Shown here piece after piece: positions 7,748 to 18,592 of a stretch of DNA of 64,000 nt; the first letter of the stretch is position 1, and each line of letters begins with the position of its first letter. Under the pieces are notes generated by a model, which was not told the DNA's origin, made no database searches, and saw nothing but the letters and a program-made list of their open reading frames with translations. The position numbers and the translations under genes were made by a program. Source of the stretch: Caenimonas soli (GTDB taxonomy: Bacteria; Pseudomonadota; Gammaproteobacteria; Burkholderiales; Burkholderiaceae_C); assembly GCF_013155545.1 (NCBI RefSeq), contig NZ_JABJVV010000008.1, forward strand, positions 124,001 through 188,000, in the 5' to 3' direction.

Positions 7748-9445
7748 ATGACCCACGAAGAAATACTGGCGCAGCACGGGCCGCGCGAGGCCATGGAATA
7801 CGACGTGGTGGTCGTCGGCGGTGGTCCGGCGGGGCTGTCCACGGCGATCCGCCTCAAGCAGCTGGCAGTTGAGCACGGCAAGGAAATTTCTGTCGTGGTG
7901 CTCGAGAAGGGCTCTGAGCCGGGCGCCCACATCCTGTCGGGCGCGATCATGGATCCGCGCGCACTTTACGAGCTGTTTCCGAACTGGAAGGAGCTGGGCG
8001 CACCGCTGAACCAGCCGGTGACCGAAGACGCGATGATCTTCCTCGGCAAGAACTCCGCGGTTCGCACGCCCAACTTCATCCTGCCCGAGTGCTTCCAGAA
8101 CCATGGCAACTACATCGTCAGCCTGGGCAACGTGACCCGCTGGCTGGCGCAGCAGGCCGAGGGCCTGGGCGTCGAAATCTTCCCCGGCTTTCCCGCCGCG
8201 GAAATCCTCTACAACGATAACGGCTCGGTCAAGGGCGTGGCCACCGGCAACATGGGGGTCGGCAAGGACGGCGAGCCCACCGAGAACTTCCAGCTCGGCA
8301 TGGAGCTGCACGCCAAGTACACGGTCTTCGCCGAAGGCTCGCGCGGCCACCTGGGCAAGCAGCTGATCAGCCGCTTCAAGCTCGACGAGGGCAAGGACCC
8401 GCAGACTTACGGCCTGGGCGTCAAGGAGCTCTGGGAGATCGATCCCAAACGCCACCAGCCCGGCTTCGTGATGCATACCGCCGGCTGGCCCATGGACTCC
8501 GAGACCTATGGCGGCGCCTTCCTGTACCACATGGAAAACAACCAGGTAGTGCTGGGCTTCATCACCGGCCTGGACTATACCAACCCCTACCTGAGCCCCT
8601 TCGAAGAGTTCCAGCGCTGGAAGACGCACCCCAACATCCGCTGGTACCTGGAAGGCGATGAGAGCCAGGGCATCAAGCCGGCCAAGCGCATCCAGTACGG
8701 CGCGCGCGCCATCACCGCGGGCGGCCTCATGAGCCTGCCCAAGACGGTGTTCCCCGGTGGCGCACTAGTCGGTTGCGACGCGGGCTACCTGAACGTGAGC
8801 CGCATCAAGGGCAGCCACGCCGCGATCAAGACCGGCATGCTCGCCGCAGAGGCCGCCTACCACGCGATCGCGCACGGCCGCCAGCACGACGAACTCACCT
8901 CATACCCTGAACATTTCGAGCAGAGCTGGCTGCACGAGGAGCTGAAGAAGTCGCGCAACTTCAAGGCCTGGTTCAAGAAGGGCCTGTGGACGGCGACGCT
9001 GATGAACGGCATCGAGCAGTTCGCGCTGGGCGGGCGCATCCCCTGGACGCTGCGGCGCGACAAGCCCGACCACGCGTACCTGAAGCCGGCGGCGCAGTGC
9101 AAGCCCATCGTCTATCCCAAGCCGGACGGCAAACTCACGTTCGATCGCCTGTCGTCGGTGTTCATCTCCAACACCAATCATGCGGAGGACCAGCCGGCCC
9201 ACCTGACGCTGAAGGATCCATCCATCCCGGTGCAAGTGAACCTGGCGAAGTTCGCGGGGCCCGAAGCGCGCTACTGCCCGGCAGGCGTGTACGAGTTCGT
9301 CAAGAACGAAGACAACACCGACCGGCTGCAGATCAACGCGCAGAACTGCGTGCACTGCAAGACCTGCGACATCAAGGACCCTCTGCAGAACATCGTGTGG
9401 GTCACGCCCGAGGGCGGCGGCGGGCCGAACTACACGAACATGTAG
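7748..9445 (+). CDS. Electron transfer flavoprotein-ubiquinone oxidoreductase
   Basis: A 565-residue monotopic membrane enzyme that passes electrons from reduced ETF (fed by acyl-CoA and other dehydrogenases) to ubiquinone. The FAD Rossmann motif VVVGGGPAGLSTA lies at 21-33. The C-terminal ferredoxin-like end carries the four cysteines of the 4Fe-4S cluster: one in RYCPAGVYEF and three in the NCVHCKTCDIKDP motif. The length matches the family. ATG 7748 is preceded by GAGAG. ETF subunits themselves are not in this window. The gene is divergent from the SDR/thioesterase pair, consistent with fatty- or amino-acid oxidation. Confidence 0.95.
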   Translation: MTHEEILAQHGPREAMEYDVVVVGGGPAGLSTAIRLKQLAVEHGKEISVVVLEKGSEPGAHILSGAIMDPRALYELFPNWKELGAPLNQPVTEDAMIFLGKNSAVRTPNFILPECFQNHGNYIVSLGNVTRWLAQQAEGLGVEIFPGFPAAEILYNDNGSVKGVATGNMGVGKDGEPTENFQLGMELHAKYTVFAEGSRGHLGKQLISRFKLDEGKDPQTYGLGVKELWEIDPKRHQPGFVMHTAGWPMDSETYGGAFLYHMENNQVVLGFITGLDYTNPYLSPFEEFQRWKTHPNIRWYLEGDESQGIKPAKRIQYGARAITAGGLMSLPKTVFPGGALVGCDAGYLNVSRIKGSHAAIKTGMLAAEAAYHAIAHGRQHDELTSYPEHFEQSWLHEELKKSRNFKAWFKKGLWTATLMNGIEQFALGGRIPWTLRRDKPDHAYLKPAAQCKPIVYPKPDGKLTFDRLSSVFISNTNHAEDQPAHLTLKDPSIPVQVNLAKFAGPEARYCPAGVYEFVKNEDNTDRLQINAQNCVHCKTCDIKDPLQNIVWVTPEGGGGPNYTNM

Positions 9446-9510
9446 GCCCGTCATCCGGCGTCCGCGAAAACCCGTATTCCGGCCGCGCCGGCCGCCGCGT
9501 CATAATCTCG

Positions 9511-9527
9511 AAGTTGTATGACAACTT
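9511..9527. promoter_or_regulatory. GntR/FadR-type operator-like palindrome
   Basis: AAGTTGT ATG ACAACTT is a perfect 17-base palindrome with 7-base arms and a 3-base centre. The core TTGT-N3-ACAA matches the shape of FadR-subfamily GntR operators. It lies 58 bases before the DctP start codon, in the 140-base gap after ETF-QO, and probably controls the TRAP transporter operon. No GntR gene is in the window. Confidence 0.55.
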
Positions 9528-9585
9528 TGGGATGCGCATCCTAGCGCGTCCTGCTGTAACCCCTTCCCACAGGAGACGCGTTCAA

Positions 9586-10557
9586 ATGAAATTCGCCCAA
9601 ATGATCCTCGGCGCATCCATCGCCATGAGCTTCATTCCCGCAGCCATGGCCCAGACGGTCATGAAGATCAGCATTTCCACGGCACAGAACTCGCACCAGG
9701 GAGTGGGCATCGACACCTTCGCCCGCGAAGTGGAAAAGCGCACGAATGGCCGCTACAAGGTCCAGACCTTCTACAGCGGCTCGCTGGGCGGCGAGCGCGA
9801 GTCGATCGAGGCGGTGCAGCTGGGCACCCAGGAACTGGCGATGACATCGACAGGCCCGGTGCCCAATTTCGTGCCGGAAAGCAAGATTCTCGATGTGCCC
9901 TTCCTGTTCCGCGACAAGGCTCACGCCCGCGCGGTGCTCGACGGCCCCATCGGCCAGGAACTGCTGGCCAAGTTCGACGCCAAGGGCTTCAAGGCGCTGG
10001 CCTGGGCCGAGAACGGCTTTCGCCACATGACCAACAGCAAGCGCGACGTCAAGGCTCCGGAGGACCTGAAAGGGCTGAAGATGCGCACGATGGAAAACCC
10101 GGTGCACATCGCCGCCTACAAGGGCTTCGGCATCATCACCACGCCCATGGCCTTCCCGGAAGTCTTCACGGCCTTGCAGCAGGGCACCGTGGATGGCCAG
10201 GAAAATCCGCTCTCGGTGATCATCGCCTCCAAGTTCGACCAGGTGCAAAAGCACCTCTCGCTAACCGGCCATGTCTACTCGCCCTGCCTGTTCCTCATGA
10301 ACAAGGCGGCGTTCGACAAGCTGTCGGCCGCCGACAAGCAGGCGTTCCTCGACGCCGCCAAGGAAGGCACCAAGGCCAACCGCGCCCGGGTGGACGAGGA
10401 CGATGCCAAAGGCGTGGCGGACCTGCGCGCCAAGGGCATGACCGTGATCGACAACGTCGACAAGTCCAAGTTCGTCGCCGCCCTGGGCCCGGTGAATGCC
10501 GAGTTCGAAAAGCAGTTCGGCAAGGCCAACCTCGAGAAGATCCGCAACTACAAGTAA
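9586..10557 (+). CDS. TRAP transporter solute-binding protein (DctP family)
   Basis: A 323-residue periplasmic binding protein of a TRAP transporter, which captures a carboxylate-type solute for the membrane subunits. It has a signal peptide (MKFAQMILGASIAMSF, cleavage after AMAQ) and the DctP hallmarks: TAQNSHQGVGIDTFAREVE near the start, the LKGLKMRTMENPVH segment with the arginine that normally binds the substrate carboxylate (about residue 168), and the FTALQQGTVDGQENP motif. AGGAGA lies 9 bases before the ATG. It is the first gene of a P-Q-M operon behind a palindromic operator. The solute cannot be told from sequence alone. Confidence 0.93.
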   Translation: MKFAQMILGASIAMSFIPAAMAQTVMKISISTAQNSHQGVGIDTFAREVEKRTNGRYKVQTFYSGSLGGERESIEAVQLGTQELAMTSTGPVPNFVPESKILDVPFLFRDKAHARAVLDGPIGQELLAKFDAKGFKALAWAENGFRHMTNSKRDVKAPEDLKGLKMRTMENPVHIAAYKGFGIITTPMAFPEVFTALQQGTVDGQENPLSVIIASKFDQVQKHLSLTGHVYSPCLFLMNKAAFDKLSAADKQAFLDAAKEGTKANRARVDEDDAKGVADLRAKGMTVIDNVDKSKFVAALGPVNAEFEKQFGKANLEKIRNYK

Positions 10558-10564
10558 GCCGACG

Positions 10565-11059
10565 TTGAAAGAAACTTTCCTTCGCTTCGAGCGCCGGGCC
10601 ACCGGCTTCGCCATGGTGGTGGCCTGCGCCATGATGGTCATCGCCGCCAGCCTGGGCGCTTTCCAGATCGTCACTCGCTTCGTGCTGGAGCAGCCGGCCG
10701 AATGGACGGAAATCCTGATCCGCATGAGCCTGATCTGGATGGTGTTCCTGGGCATACCCACGGCGTTCCGGCAAGGCGCCATGGTCAGCGTCGACGTGCT
10801 CTATCGCTGGAGCCCGCCGAAGATGAGGCGGGTGCTCGATTGGGTGGTTTGCCTGGCGGCGCTCGCGCTGATCGCGGTCATCATCTGGTGGGGCTGGGAT
10901 TACGCCCAGCGCGGCAGCGTGCAAAGCATGGCCGGGCTCGAGGAGGTCTCCATGTTCTGGGCCTATCTGGCCATGCCCGTGGGCGGCTTGTTCTGCGTCA
11001 TCGGGATCATCGGGAACCTGCTTGATCCGGTGCGCATGGAACTGGAGACCGCGCAATGA
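10565..11059 (+). CDS. TRAP transporter small permease (DctQ family)
   Basis: A roughly 164-residue membrane protein with four predicted helices, the small subunit of the TRAP permease. Typical DctQ features are the QIVTRFVLEQPAEWTEILIR segment and the WMVFLGIPTAFRQGAMVSVD loop. The start is uncertain. The frame opens inside dctP, but the TTG at 10565, 8 bases after the dctP stop, gives a normal-length N-terminus, while the next ATG (10613) would cut into the first helix. It overlaps the large permease gene by 4 bases, so translation is probably coupled. Confidence 0.85.
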   Translation: MKETFLRFERRATGFAMVVACAMMVIAASLGAFQIVTRFVLEQPAEWTEILIRMSLIWMVFLGIPTAFRQGAMVSVDVLYRWSPPKMRRVLDWVVCLAALALIAVIIWWGWDYAQRGSVQSMAGLEEVSMFWAYLAMPVGGLFCVIGIIGNLLDPVRMELETAQ

Positions 11060-12333
11060 CCGCAGTCATGGTTGGAACGATGGTGTTGTGCTTCGCGCTC
11101 ACCATCTCCGTTGCAGTCTCGATCGGCCTCGCCGGGATCCTGGGCATCCAGGCCTCCAATGCCAACATGCTGATCTCCGTCAAGGAGATGTTCAACTCGA
11201 TCAACAAGTTTCCGCTGGCCGCCATTCCCTTCTTCATCCTGGCCGGCAACCTGATGGAAACCGGCGGCATTTCGCGCCGCCTGGTCGAGTTCGCCAAGAG
11301 CATCGTCGGCGGTGTCCAGGGCGGCTTGCCGATGACCTGCGTGCTGACCTGCATGATCTTCGCCGCGGTCTCCGGCTCCTCGGTGGCCACGACCTTCGCC
11401 ATCGGCGCCATCCTGATTCCCGCGCTGATCAAGCACGGTTACCCCACATCCTATGCGGCAGCCCTTCAGGCCACGAGCGCCGAGCTCGGCGTCATCATTC
11501 CGCCGTCGATCCCGATGATCCTTTACGGCGTGAGCGCCGAGGTTTCCATCGGCGAACTCTTCATCGCGGGCTTTGGCCCGGGACTGTTGATCGGCGGCGC
11601 CTTGATGCTGTTCGTCTACATCTGGTGCAAGTGGAAAGGCTGGGGCAAGAACGACGGCGACGGCCGGCTGAGTTTCGGCAAGGCCACGGTGCAGGCCGGC
11701 TGGGCATTGCTGATGCCGATCATCATCCTCGGCGGCATCTACGGCGGCATCTTCACGCCCACCGAAGCATCGGCCGTGGCGGTGTTCTACGCGCTGGTCG
11801 TCGGCATGATCATCTACCGCGAAATCGGCGTGAACGACCTGTATGCCATCCTGCGCAAATCGGTGATCTCGTCGGGCGTGATCATGTTCATCATCGCCAA
11901 CGCCGGCCTCTTTGCCTTCCTCATCACCCGGGCCGGCGTGCCCGACGCGATCGGGCGCTGGCTGGAGTCGGTGCTGCAAAGCCCGGCCATGTTCCTGCTC
12001 GGCGTCAACGCTGCCTTGTTCATCATCGGGATGTTCATCGAGACCAGCGCGGCCATCATCGTGTTGGCGCCGATCCTCGCGCCCGTCGCCATGCACTTCG
12101 GCATCGACCCGGTTCATTTCGGCCTCGTCATGGTGGTGAACTTGGCGCTGGGAATGATCACTCCGCCGTTCGGGGTGAACCTGTTCGCGGCCTGCACAGT
12201 TGCAAAGATTTCCCTCGACCGCATCGTCACTCAGCTCGTCCCTTTCGTGCTGGTGGTGCTGGCCTGCCTGATGGTCGTGACCTATGTGCCCGCGCTGTCG
12301 CTGACATTGCGCGATCTGGTCTACGCGAAATAG
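11056..12333 (+). CDS. TRAP transporter large permease (DctM family)
   Basis: A 425-residue inner-membrane protein with about twelve hydrophobic helices, the sodium-driven translocation subunit of the TRAP system. Recognisable pieces are the SINKFPLAAIPFFILAGNLM segment, the SGSSVATTFAIGAILIPAL region, IIPPSIPMILYG, the FTPTEASAVAVFYAL motif and the late GMITPPFGVNLFAA motif. Length and order are normal for the family. The ATG overlaps the end of the DctQ gene by 4 bases. It is the last gene of the transporter operon, and the glycine riboswitch of the next operon begins 14 bases after its stop. Confidence 0.94.
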   Translation: MTAVMVGTMVLCFALTISVAVSIGLAGILGIQASNANMLISVKEMFNSINKFPLAAIPFFILAGNLMETGGISRRLVEFAKSIVGGVQGGLPMTCVLTCMIFAAVSGSSVATTFAIGAILIPALIKHGYPTSYAAALQATSAELGVIIPPSIPMILYGVSAEVSIGELFIAGFGPGLLIGGALMLFVYIWCKWKGWGKNDGDGRLSFGKATVQAGWALLMPIIILGGIYGGIFTPTEASAVAVFYALVVGMIIYREIGVNDLYAILRKSVISSGVIMFIIANAGLFAFLITRAGVPDAIGRWLESVLQSPAMFLLGVNAALFIIGMFIETSAAIIVLAPILAPVAMHFGIDPVHFGLVMVVNLALGMITPPFGVNLFAACTVAKISLDRIVTQLVPFVLVVLACLMVVTYVPALSLTLRDLVYAK

Positions 12334-12346
12334 TTACAATCCCAAC

Positions 12347-12546
12347 CGTCAGGAGAGAGTTCCCCCGCGGAACCGCCGAAGGCGCAGGCTAAAGCCGAAC
12401 GCTCAGGCACAAAGGACTGACAAGGCGCCTCGATCGTGGGGCGTCCACCTTGCTGGAGAGAGGCCGCCGCCCCCACGGGCAGGCGGCCCACCGAAGGAGC
12501 AAGCCCGCGTAACGGGTGAATCTCTCAGGTAAAGCGGACAGCAGGG
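12347..12546 (+). promoter_or_regulatory. Tandem glycine riboswitch (gcvT motif), two aptamers
   Basis: Two copies of the glycine aptamer lie head to tail. Aptamer 1 runs from P1 GTCAG (12348-12352) to CTGAC (12417-12421), with the conserved GGAGAG (12352-12357) and CCGAAGGCGCA blocks. Aptamer 2 is closed by CCTTGCTG (12448-12455) with CAGCAGGG (12539-12546) and contains GGAGAG (12455-12460), CCGAAGGAGCAA and CTCTCAGG (12522-12529). Known glycine riboswitches have exactly these blocks. It leads directly into gcvT and should raise expression when glycine is plentiful. Confidence 0.93.
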
Positions 12547-12593
12547 GCCGCCCGTGGTGTGTACCATGGTTTGTCCGCCCCTGCTCCGGAGAG
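12522..12593 (+). promoter_or_regulatory. Expression platform of the glycine riboswitch (RBS-sequestering stem)
   Basis: CTCTCAGG (12522-12529, part of aptamer 2) can pair with CCGGAGAG (12586-12593), the gcvT ribosome binding site, with one mismatch. Nested inside, GCAGGGGC (12541-12548, the 3' side of the aptamer-2 P1) pairs perfectly with GCCCCTGC (12577-12584). Both alternatives clash with the glycine-bound fold, so binding should free the ribosome binding site. No U-tract follows the stem, which argues for control of translation over termination. Confidence 0.6.
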
Positions 12594-12599
12594 TGCCGC

Positions 12600-13733
12600 G
12601 TGCCTGCATCGCAAGATCAAGACCTTCAGAAGACCCCCCTGCACGCTCTGCATTTGGAGCTCGGGGCCCGCATGGTGCCCTTCGCCGGGTACTCCATGCC
12701 GGTCCAGTATCCCGCCGGCCTCATGGCCGAGCATCACCACACCCGCAACTCGGCAGGACTGTTCGATGTCTCCCACATGGGGCAGCTGCGGCTGGTCGGG
12801 ACGGATGCGGCAGCGGCCTTCGAAACGCTGATGCCGGTCGATGTCATCGGGCTCGCGCCCGGCAAGCAACGCTACGGGCTGCTGCTGACCGAGGAGGGCA
12901 CGATCATCGACGACCTGATGTTCGTGAATCGCGGCGACGACATCTTCGTTATCGTGAATGGCGCTTGCAAGGTGGGCGACATCGCCCATATCAAGGCACG
13001 CATCGGCTCCCGCTGCGAGGTGATCACCTTGCCCGAGCGGGCGCTGCTCGCCCTGCAGGGGCCCAAGGCCGTCGATGCCCTGTCGCGGCTGGTGGCCGGC
13101 GTGGACAAGCTGGTGTTCATGATCGGCGGGCCCTTCGCCTGGAACGGCGGCGACCTGTTCATCACCCGCAGCGGCTACACCGGCGAGGACGGCTTCGAGA
13201 TCTCGGTGCACGAATCGCAGGCCGATGCGCTGGCGCGCGCCCTTCTCGCCCAGCCCGAGGTCAAGCCCGTAGGCCTGGGGGCGCGCAATTCACTGCGGCT
13301 GGAAGCGGGCCTCTGCCTGTACGGAAACGACATCGACACCACCACCACGCCGGTGGAAGCCGGGCTGACCTGGGCGATCCAGAAGGTGCGGCGCAGCGGC
13401 GGCGAGCGCGAAGGCGGCTTCCCGGGCGCGGCCAAGGTGCTGGGACAGTTGCAAGGCACTGTTCCGCTCGAGCGCAAACGCGTCGGCCTGGCCGCGCTGG
13501 AGCGCGTACCGGTGCGCGAGCACACTGAATTGCAGGACACGCAAGGCAAGCGCATTGGCGAGGTGACGAGCGGCCTGCTCGGCCCCACCATCGACAAGCC
13601 CGTCGCCATGGGCTATGTCGCCTCCGAGCTGGCATCGCCGGGGACGCGCCTGAACGCCATGGTGCGTGGCAAACCGGTCCCCATGGAAGTCACTGGCATG
13701 CCGTTTGTGCCGAACCGTTATTACCGCGGCTGA
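12600..13733 (+). CDS. gcvT: Glycine cleavage system T protein (aminomethyltransferase)
   Basis: A 377-residue tetrahydrofolate-dependent aminomethyltransferase, which releases ammonia from the aminomethyl group on lipoyl-GcvH and forms methylene-THF. The family run [14 protein letters not shown] near residue 22, the FDVSHMGQL segment and the late [10 protein letters not shown] and [18 protein letters not shown] motifs are all present. The GTG start is chosen because GGAGAG lies 6 bases upstream and the frame before it runs into the riboswitch. It is the first gene of gcvT-gcvH-gcvP. The dihydrolipoamide dehydrogenase partner is not in the window. Confidence 0.96.
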   Translation: MPASQDQDLQKTPLHALHLELGARMVPFAGYSMPVQYPAGLMAEHHHTRNSAGLFDVSHMGQLRLVGTDAAAAFETLMPVDVIGLAPGKQRYGLLLTEEGTIIDDLMFVNRGDDIFVIVNGACKVGDIAHIKARIGSRCEVITLPERALLALQGPKAVDALSRLVAGVDKLVFMIGGPFAWNGGDLFITRSGYTGEDGFEISVHESQADALARALLAQPEVKPVGLGARNSLRLEAGLCLYGNDIDTTTTPVEAGLTWAIQKVRRSGGEREGGFPGAAKVLGQLQGTVPLERKRVGLAALERVPVREHTELQDTQGKRIGEVTSGLLGPTIDKPVAMGYVASELASPGTRLNAMVRGKPVPMEVTGMPFVPNRYYRG

Positions 13734-13734
13734 A

Positions 13735-13757
13735 AATTGGAATCTGACCCCGATTAA
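13735..13757. repeat. Betaproteobacterial 'ggggtcagattcc'-type extragenic motif
   Basis: Between gcvT and gcvH the sequence AATTGGAATCTGACCCCGATT reads on the complement as the GGGGTCAGATTCC motif that is scattered between genes in many betaproteobacteria. Only one arm is clear here, so it is probably a degenerate copy. It is related in style to the repeat at 2905-2930. Confidence 0.4.
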
Positions 13758-13768
13758 AGGAGAAAAGC

Positions 13769-14143
13769 ATGACCGTCAAATACACCGAAGAGCACGAGTG
13801 GATTCAGCTCGAGGACCACGAGGCTGCCGTCGTGGGCATCACCTTGCACGCGCAGGACGCGCTCGGCGACGTGGTGTTCGTGGACTTGCCGGAGGTGGGC
13901 CGCAGCTATGCCAAGGGCGAGGTTGCGGGCGTGGTCGAGTCGGTGAAGGCGGCAGCGGACATCTACATGCCGGTGGCCGGCGAAGTGACCGAGGTCAACG
14001 AGGAACTTCGGGCCGACCCGGCACTGGCCAACCGCGACCCTATGGGCAACGGCTGGTTCTTCAAGGTCCTGATCAAGGACATGGCCGAGTTCGACGTGCT
14101 GATGGACGAGCCGGCCTACGCCAAGTTTTCCAAGAACAACTGA
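13769..14143 (+). CDS. gcvH: Glycine cleavage system H protein (lipoyl carrier)
   Basis: A 124-residue lipoyl carrier that shuttles the aminomethyl intermediate between the P, T and L proteins. The HEWIQLE start, the LGDVVFVDLPEVG strand and the lipoylation site ESVKAAADIY with Lys60 are intact, and NPMGNGW-like (DPMGNGWFFKV) and a C-terminal helix follow as in the family. AAAGGAG lies just before the ATG. The gene follows gcvT by 35 bases and is followed by a 63-base palindromic element before gcvP. Confidence 0.96.
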   Translation: MTVKYTEEHEWIQLEDHEAAVVGITLHAQDALGDVVFVDLPEVGRSYAKGEVAGVVESVKAAADIYMPVAGEVTEVNEELRADPALANRDPMGNGWFFKVLIKDMAEFDVLMDEPAYAKFSKNN

Positions 14144-14150
14144 TTTTCCT

Positions 14151-14213
14151 GTCATCCCGGACTTGATCCGGGATCCATGGCCGCCATGGATTGCGGATCA
14201 GGTCCGCAATGAC
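14151..14213. repeat. 63-base palindromic repeat element in the gcvH-gcvP gap
   Basis: The element starts GTCAT and ends ATGAC. Inside, CCCGGACTTGATCCGGG and TGCGGATCAGGTCCGCA each form their own hairpin, and ATCCATGG...CCATGGAT pairs across the centre (CCG). It resembles the 'gtcattgcggacctgatccgcaat' class of short palindromic repeats seen in many proteobacteria, and may be a non-autonomous mobile element or a processing hairpin. It ends 22 bases before the gcvP ATG. Confidence 0.75.
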
Positions 14214-14235
14214 GCCCCCTGATAACGGAGCACCA

Positions 14236-17127
<2,892 letters not shown>

Positions 17128-17135
17128 TTCACTTG

Positions 17136-17154
17136 AAAAACACTGCGTGTTTTT
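17136..17154 (+). terminator. Probable hairpin after gcvP
   Basis: AAAAACAC (17136-17143) pairs with GTGTTTTT (17147-17154) around a 3-base loop, 8 bases after the gcvP stop. The stem is AT-rich but its 3' side supplies a U-run, so it could end the gcv transcript. Activity is uncertain. Confidence 0.4.
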
Positions 17155-17175
17155 GCAGGTGGGTTGATCGGTTGA

Positions 17176-17201
17176 GCGGGACCGGCAAAGCCGGTCTCCG
17201 C
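17176..17201. repeat. GC-rich hairpin upstream of the TauE gene
   Basis: GACCGGC (17180-17186) and GCCGGTC (17190-17196) pair around AAA, extended by GCGG (17176-17179) with CCGC (17198-17201). It lies between the gcv operon and the permease gene and may be a second terminator element or a transcript-protecting hairpin. There is no U-run after it. Confidence 0.45.
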
Positions 17202-17239
17202 CCAAAGTGCGCCGCCTTGCGCGTTGCTCCAGGCGACCA

Positions 17240-18022
17240 GTGCCGCTAGCGGACTTGGAACTGACCCTCATCGTCATCGTCATCGCCGGCGCCGCGCTGG
17301 CCGGCTTCGTGCAAGGCCTTTCGGGCTTCGGCTTCGGCCTGACCGCGATGTCGCTCTGGGCCTGGACGCTTGAGCCGCAGCTGGCGGCGGCCCTGGCGGT
17401 GTTCGGCGGCCTGACCGGACAGATCATTGCCGCGGTCTCGGTGCGGCGCGGCTTCAACCTGGCGCGCCTGCTGCCCTTCGTGCTCGGAGGGCTGGCCGGT
17501 CTGCCGGTGGGCATCTACATCCTGCCCCGGCTGGACGTGCCCCTGTTCAAGGGGCTGCTGGGGCTGTTCCTGGTGGTGATGTGCCCGCTCATGTACTTCG
17601 CCGCGAGGCTGCCGCGCATCGCGCACGGCGGGCGCGCCGCAGACGCCGTGGCCGGCGCTGCCGGCGGCGTGATGGGCGGCCTGGGCGGCTTCACCGGCGT
17701 CGTGCCCACCCTGTGGTGCACCCTGCGCGGCTTCGAGAAGGACGTGCAGCGGGCCGTCATCCAGAACTTCAATCTGGCGATGCTTGCCGTCACATTCTCG
17801 AGCTACATCGCCACCGGCATCGTCAAGCGCGAAATGCTTCCGCTCTTCGCGATCGTCGCGCCCGCGATGCTCATCCCCTCACTGCTCGGCGCACGGCTGT
17901 ACGCGGGCATCAGCGAAACCGGTTTTCGAAAGGTCGTGCTGGGGATGCTCACGGCGTCCGGCGTCGCCCTGCTGGCGGCCGCCTTGCCGGTGCTCGCGGG
18001 CCGGTGGTTCGCCGGCTCTTGA
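17240..18022 (+). CDS. TauE/SafE family membrane permease
   Basis: A roughly 260-residue inner-membrane protein with about eight hydrophobic helices, of the TauE/SafE (DUF81) family proposed to export sulphite or small sulphonates. The repeated-half pattern is visible: AGFVQGLSGFGFGLTAMSLW near residue 20 and AAGGVMGGLGGFTGVVPTLW in the second half. Two GTG starts are possible, at 17207 and 17240. I prefer 17240 because it puts the first helix close to the N-terminus, but neither has a strong ribosome binding site. The substrate is unknown, and it stands alone after the gcv operon. Confidence 0.75.
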   Translation: MPLADLELTLIVIVIAGAALAGFVQGLSGFGFGLTAMSLWAWTLEPQLAAALAVFGGLTGQIIAAVSVRRGFNLARLLPFVLGGLAGLPVGIYILPRLDVPLFKGLLGLFLVVMCPLMYFAARLPRIAHGGRAADAVAGAAGGVMGGLGGFTGVVPTLWCTLRGFEKDVQRAVIQNFNLAMLAVTFSSYIATGIVKREMLPLFAIVAPAMLIPSLLGARLYAGISETGFRKVVLGMLTASGVALLAAALPVLAGRWFAGS

Positions 18023-18117
18023 AATTGCGGCGGCCGCCGCTAACTCCATATCGCGCGGCTCGAAGGCTGCGCGACGCAACCAGGTGTTTTCTTTGTTAAC
18101 AGTCAAGGAGAGCTGTG

Positions 18118-18567
18118 ATGATGAACGCATCCTTCAGGCCTGCCGGAGACATCTTCTCGGAGCTGAACCGTTTGCAGGGCGTGCTCGACCAGGTGTTCCG
18201 CCCGGCCGAACGGTCCAGCATCCGGAGCTTGGCCGGCGCCGGTTTCCCGGTGATCAACGTGGGCACCACGCCCGACACCATCGAGGTCATGGCCCTGGCG
18301 CCCGGACTGGATCCCAACGCCCTGCAATTGACCGTGGACCGCGGGCTCCTGATCGTCGCCGGCGAGCGCAAGAGCGCCGTGCCCGAAGCGGGTGATTCCA
18401 CCAGCGTCTACGCACAGGAGCGGTTTGCCGGCAACTTCCGGCGCGTGGTGAGCCTGCCCGAGGACGCCGACCCGGCCAAGATCCAGGCCAGCTACCAGGA
18501 CGGCATTCTCAGGGTGACCGTGGCCAAGCGCGAGTCGTCCAAGCCGCGCCGCATCGAAGTCAGTTGA
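18118..18567 (+). CDS. Small heat shock protein (Hsp20 family)
   Basis: A 149-residue alpha-crystallin-type chaperone that holds unfolding proteins during heat or other stress. The N-terminal FSELNRLQGVLDQVF helix is typical of class A bacterial Hsp20, the alpha-crystallin domain spans about 42-140 (VMALAPGLDPNALQLTVDRG; then ERFAGNFRRVVSLPEDAD), and the chain ends in a basic tail. AAGGAG lies 7 bases before ATG 18118; a GTG at 18115 and an ATG at 18121 are alternatives. It forms a tandem pair with a second Hsp20 gene 25 bases downstream. Confidence 0.9.
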   Translation: MMNASFRPAGDIFSELNRLQGVLDQVFRPAERSSIRSLAGAGFPVINVGTTPDTIEVMALAPGLDPNALQLTVDRGLLIVAGERKSAVPEAGDSTSVYAQERFAGNFRRVVSLPEDADPAKIQASYQDGILRVTVAKRESSKPRRIEVS

Positions 18568-18592
18568 CGTTTCCATGAAAAAGGAGATCGCC

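Noticed and set aside
18027..18040. GCGGCGGCCGCCGC palindrome as a terminator
   Set aside because: It is a perfect palindrome without a loop and without a following U-run, and runs of this kind are expected by chance in such GC-rich DNA.
18014..18050. Heat-shock sigma-32 promoter before the Hsp20 pair
   Set aside because: CTTGAAA (18018) and CTCCATAT are present, but the spacing of about 19-20 bases is longer than the usual range, and the -35 box overlaps the end of the TauE gene.
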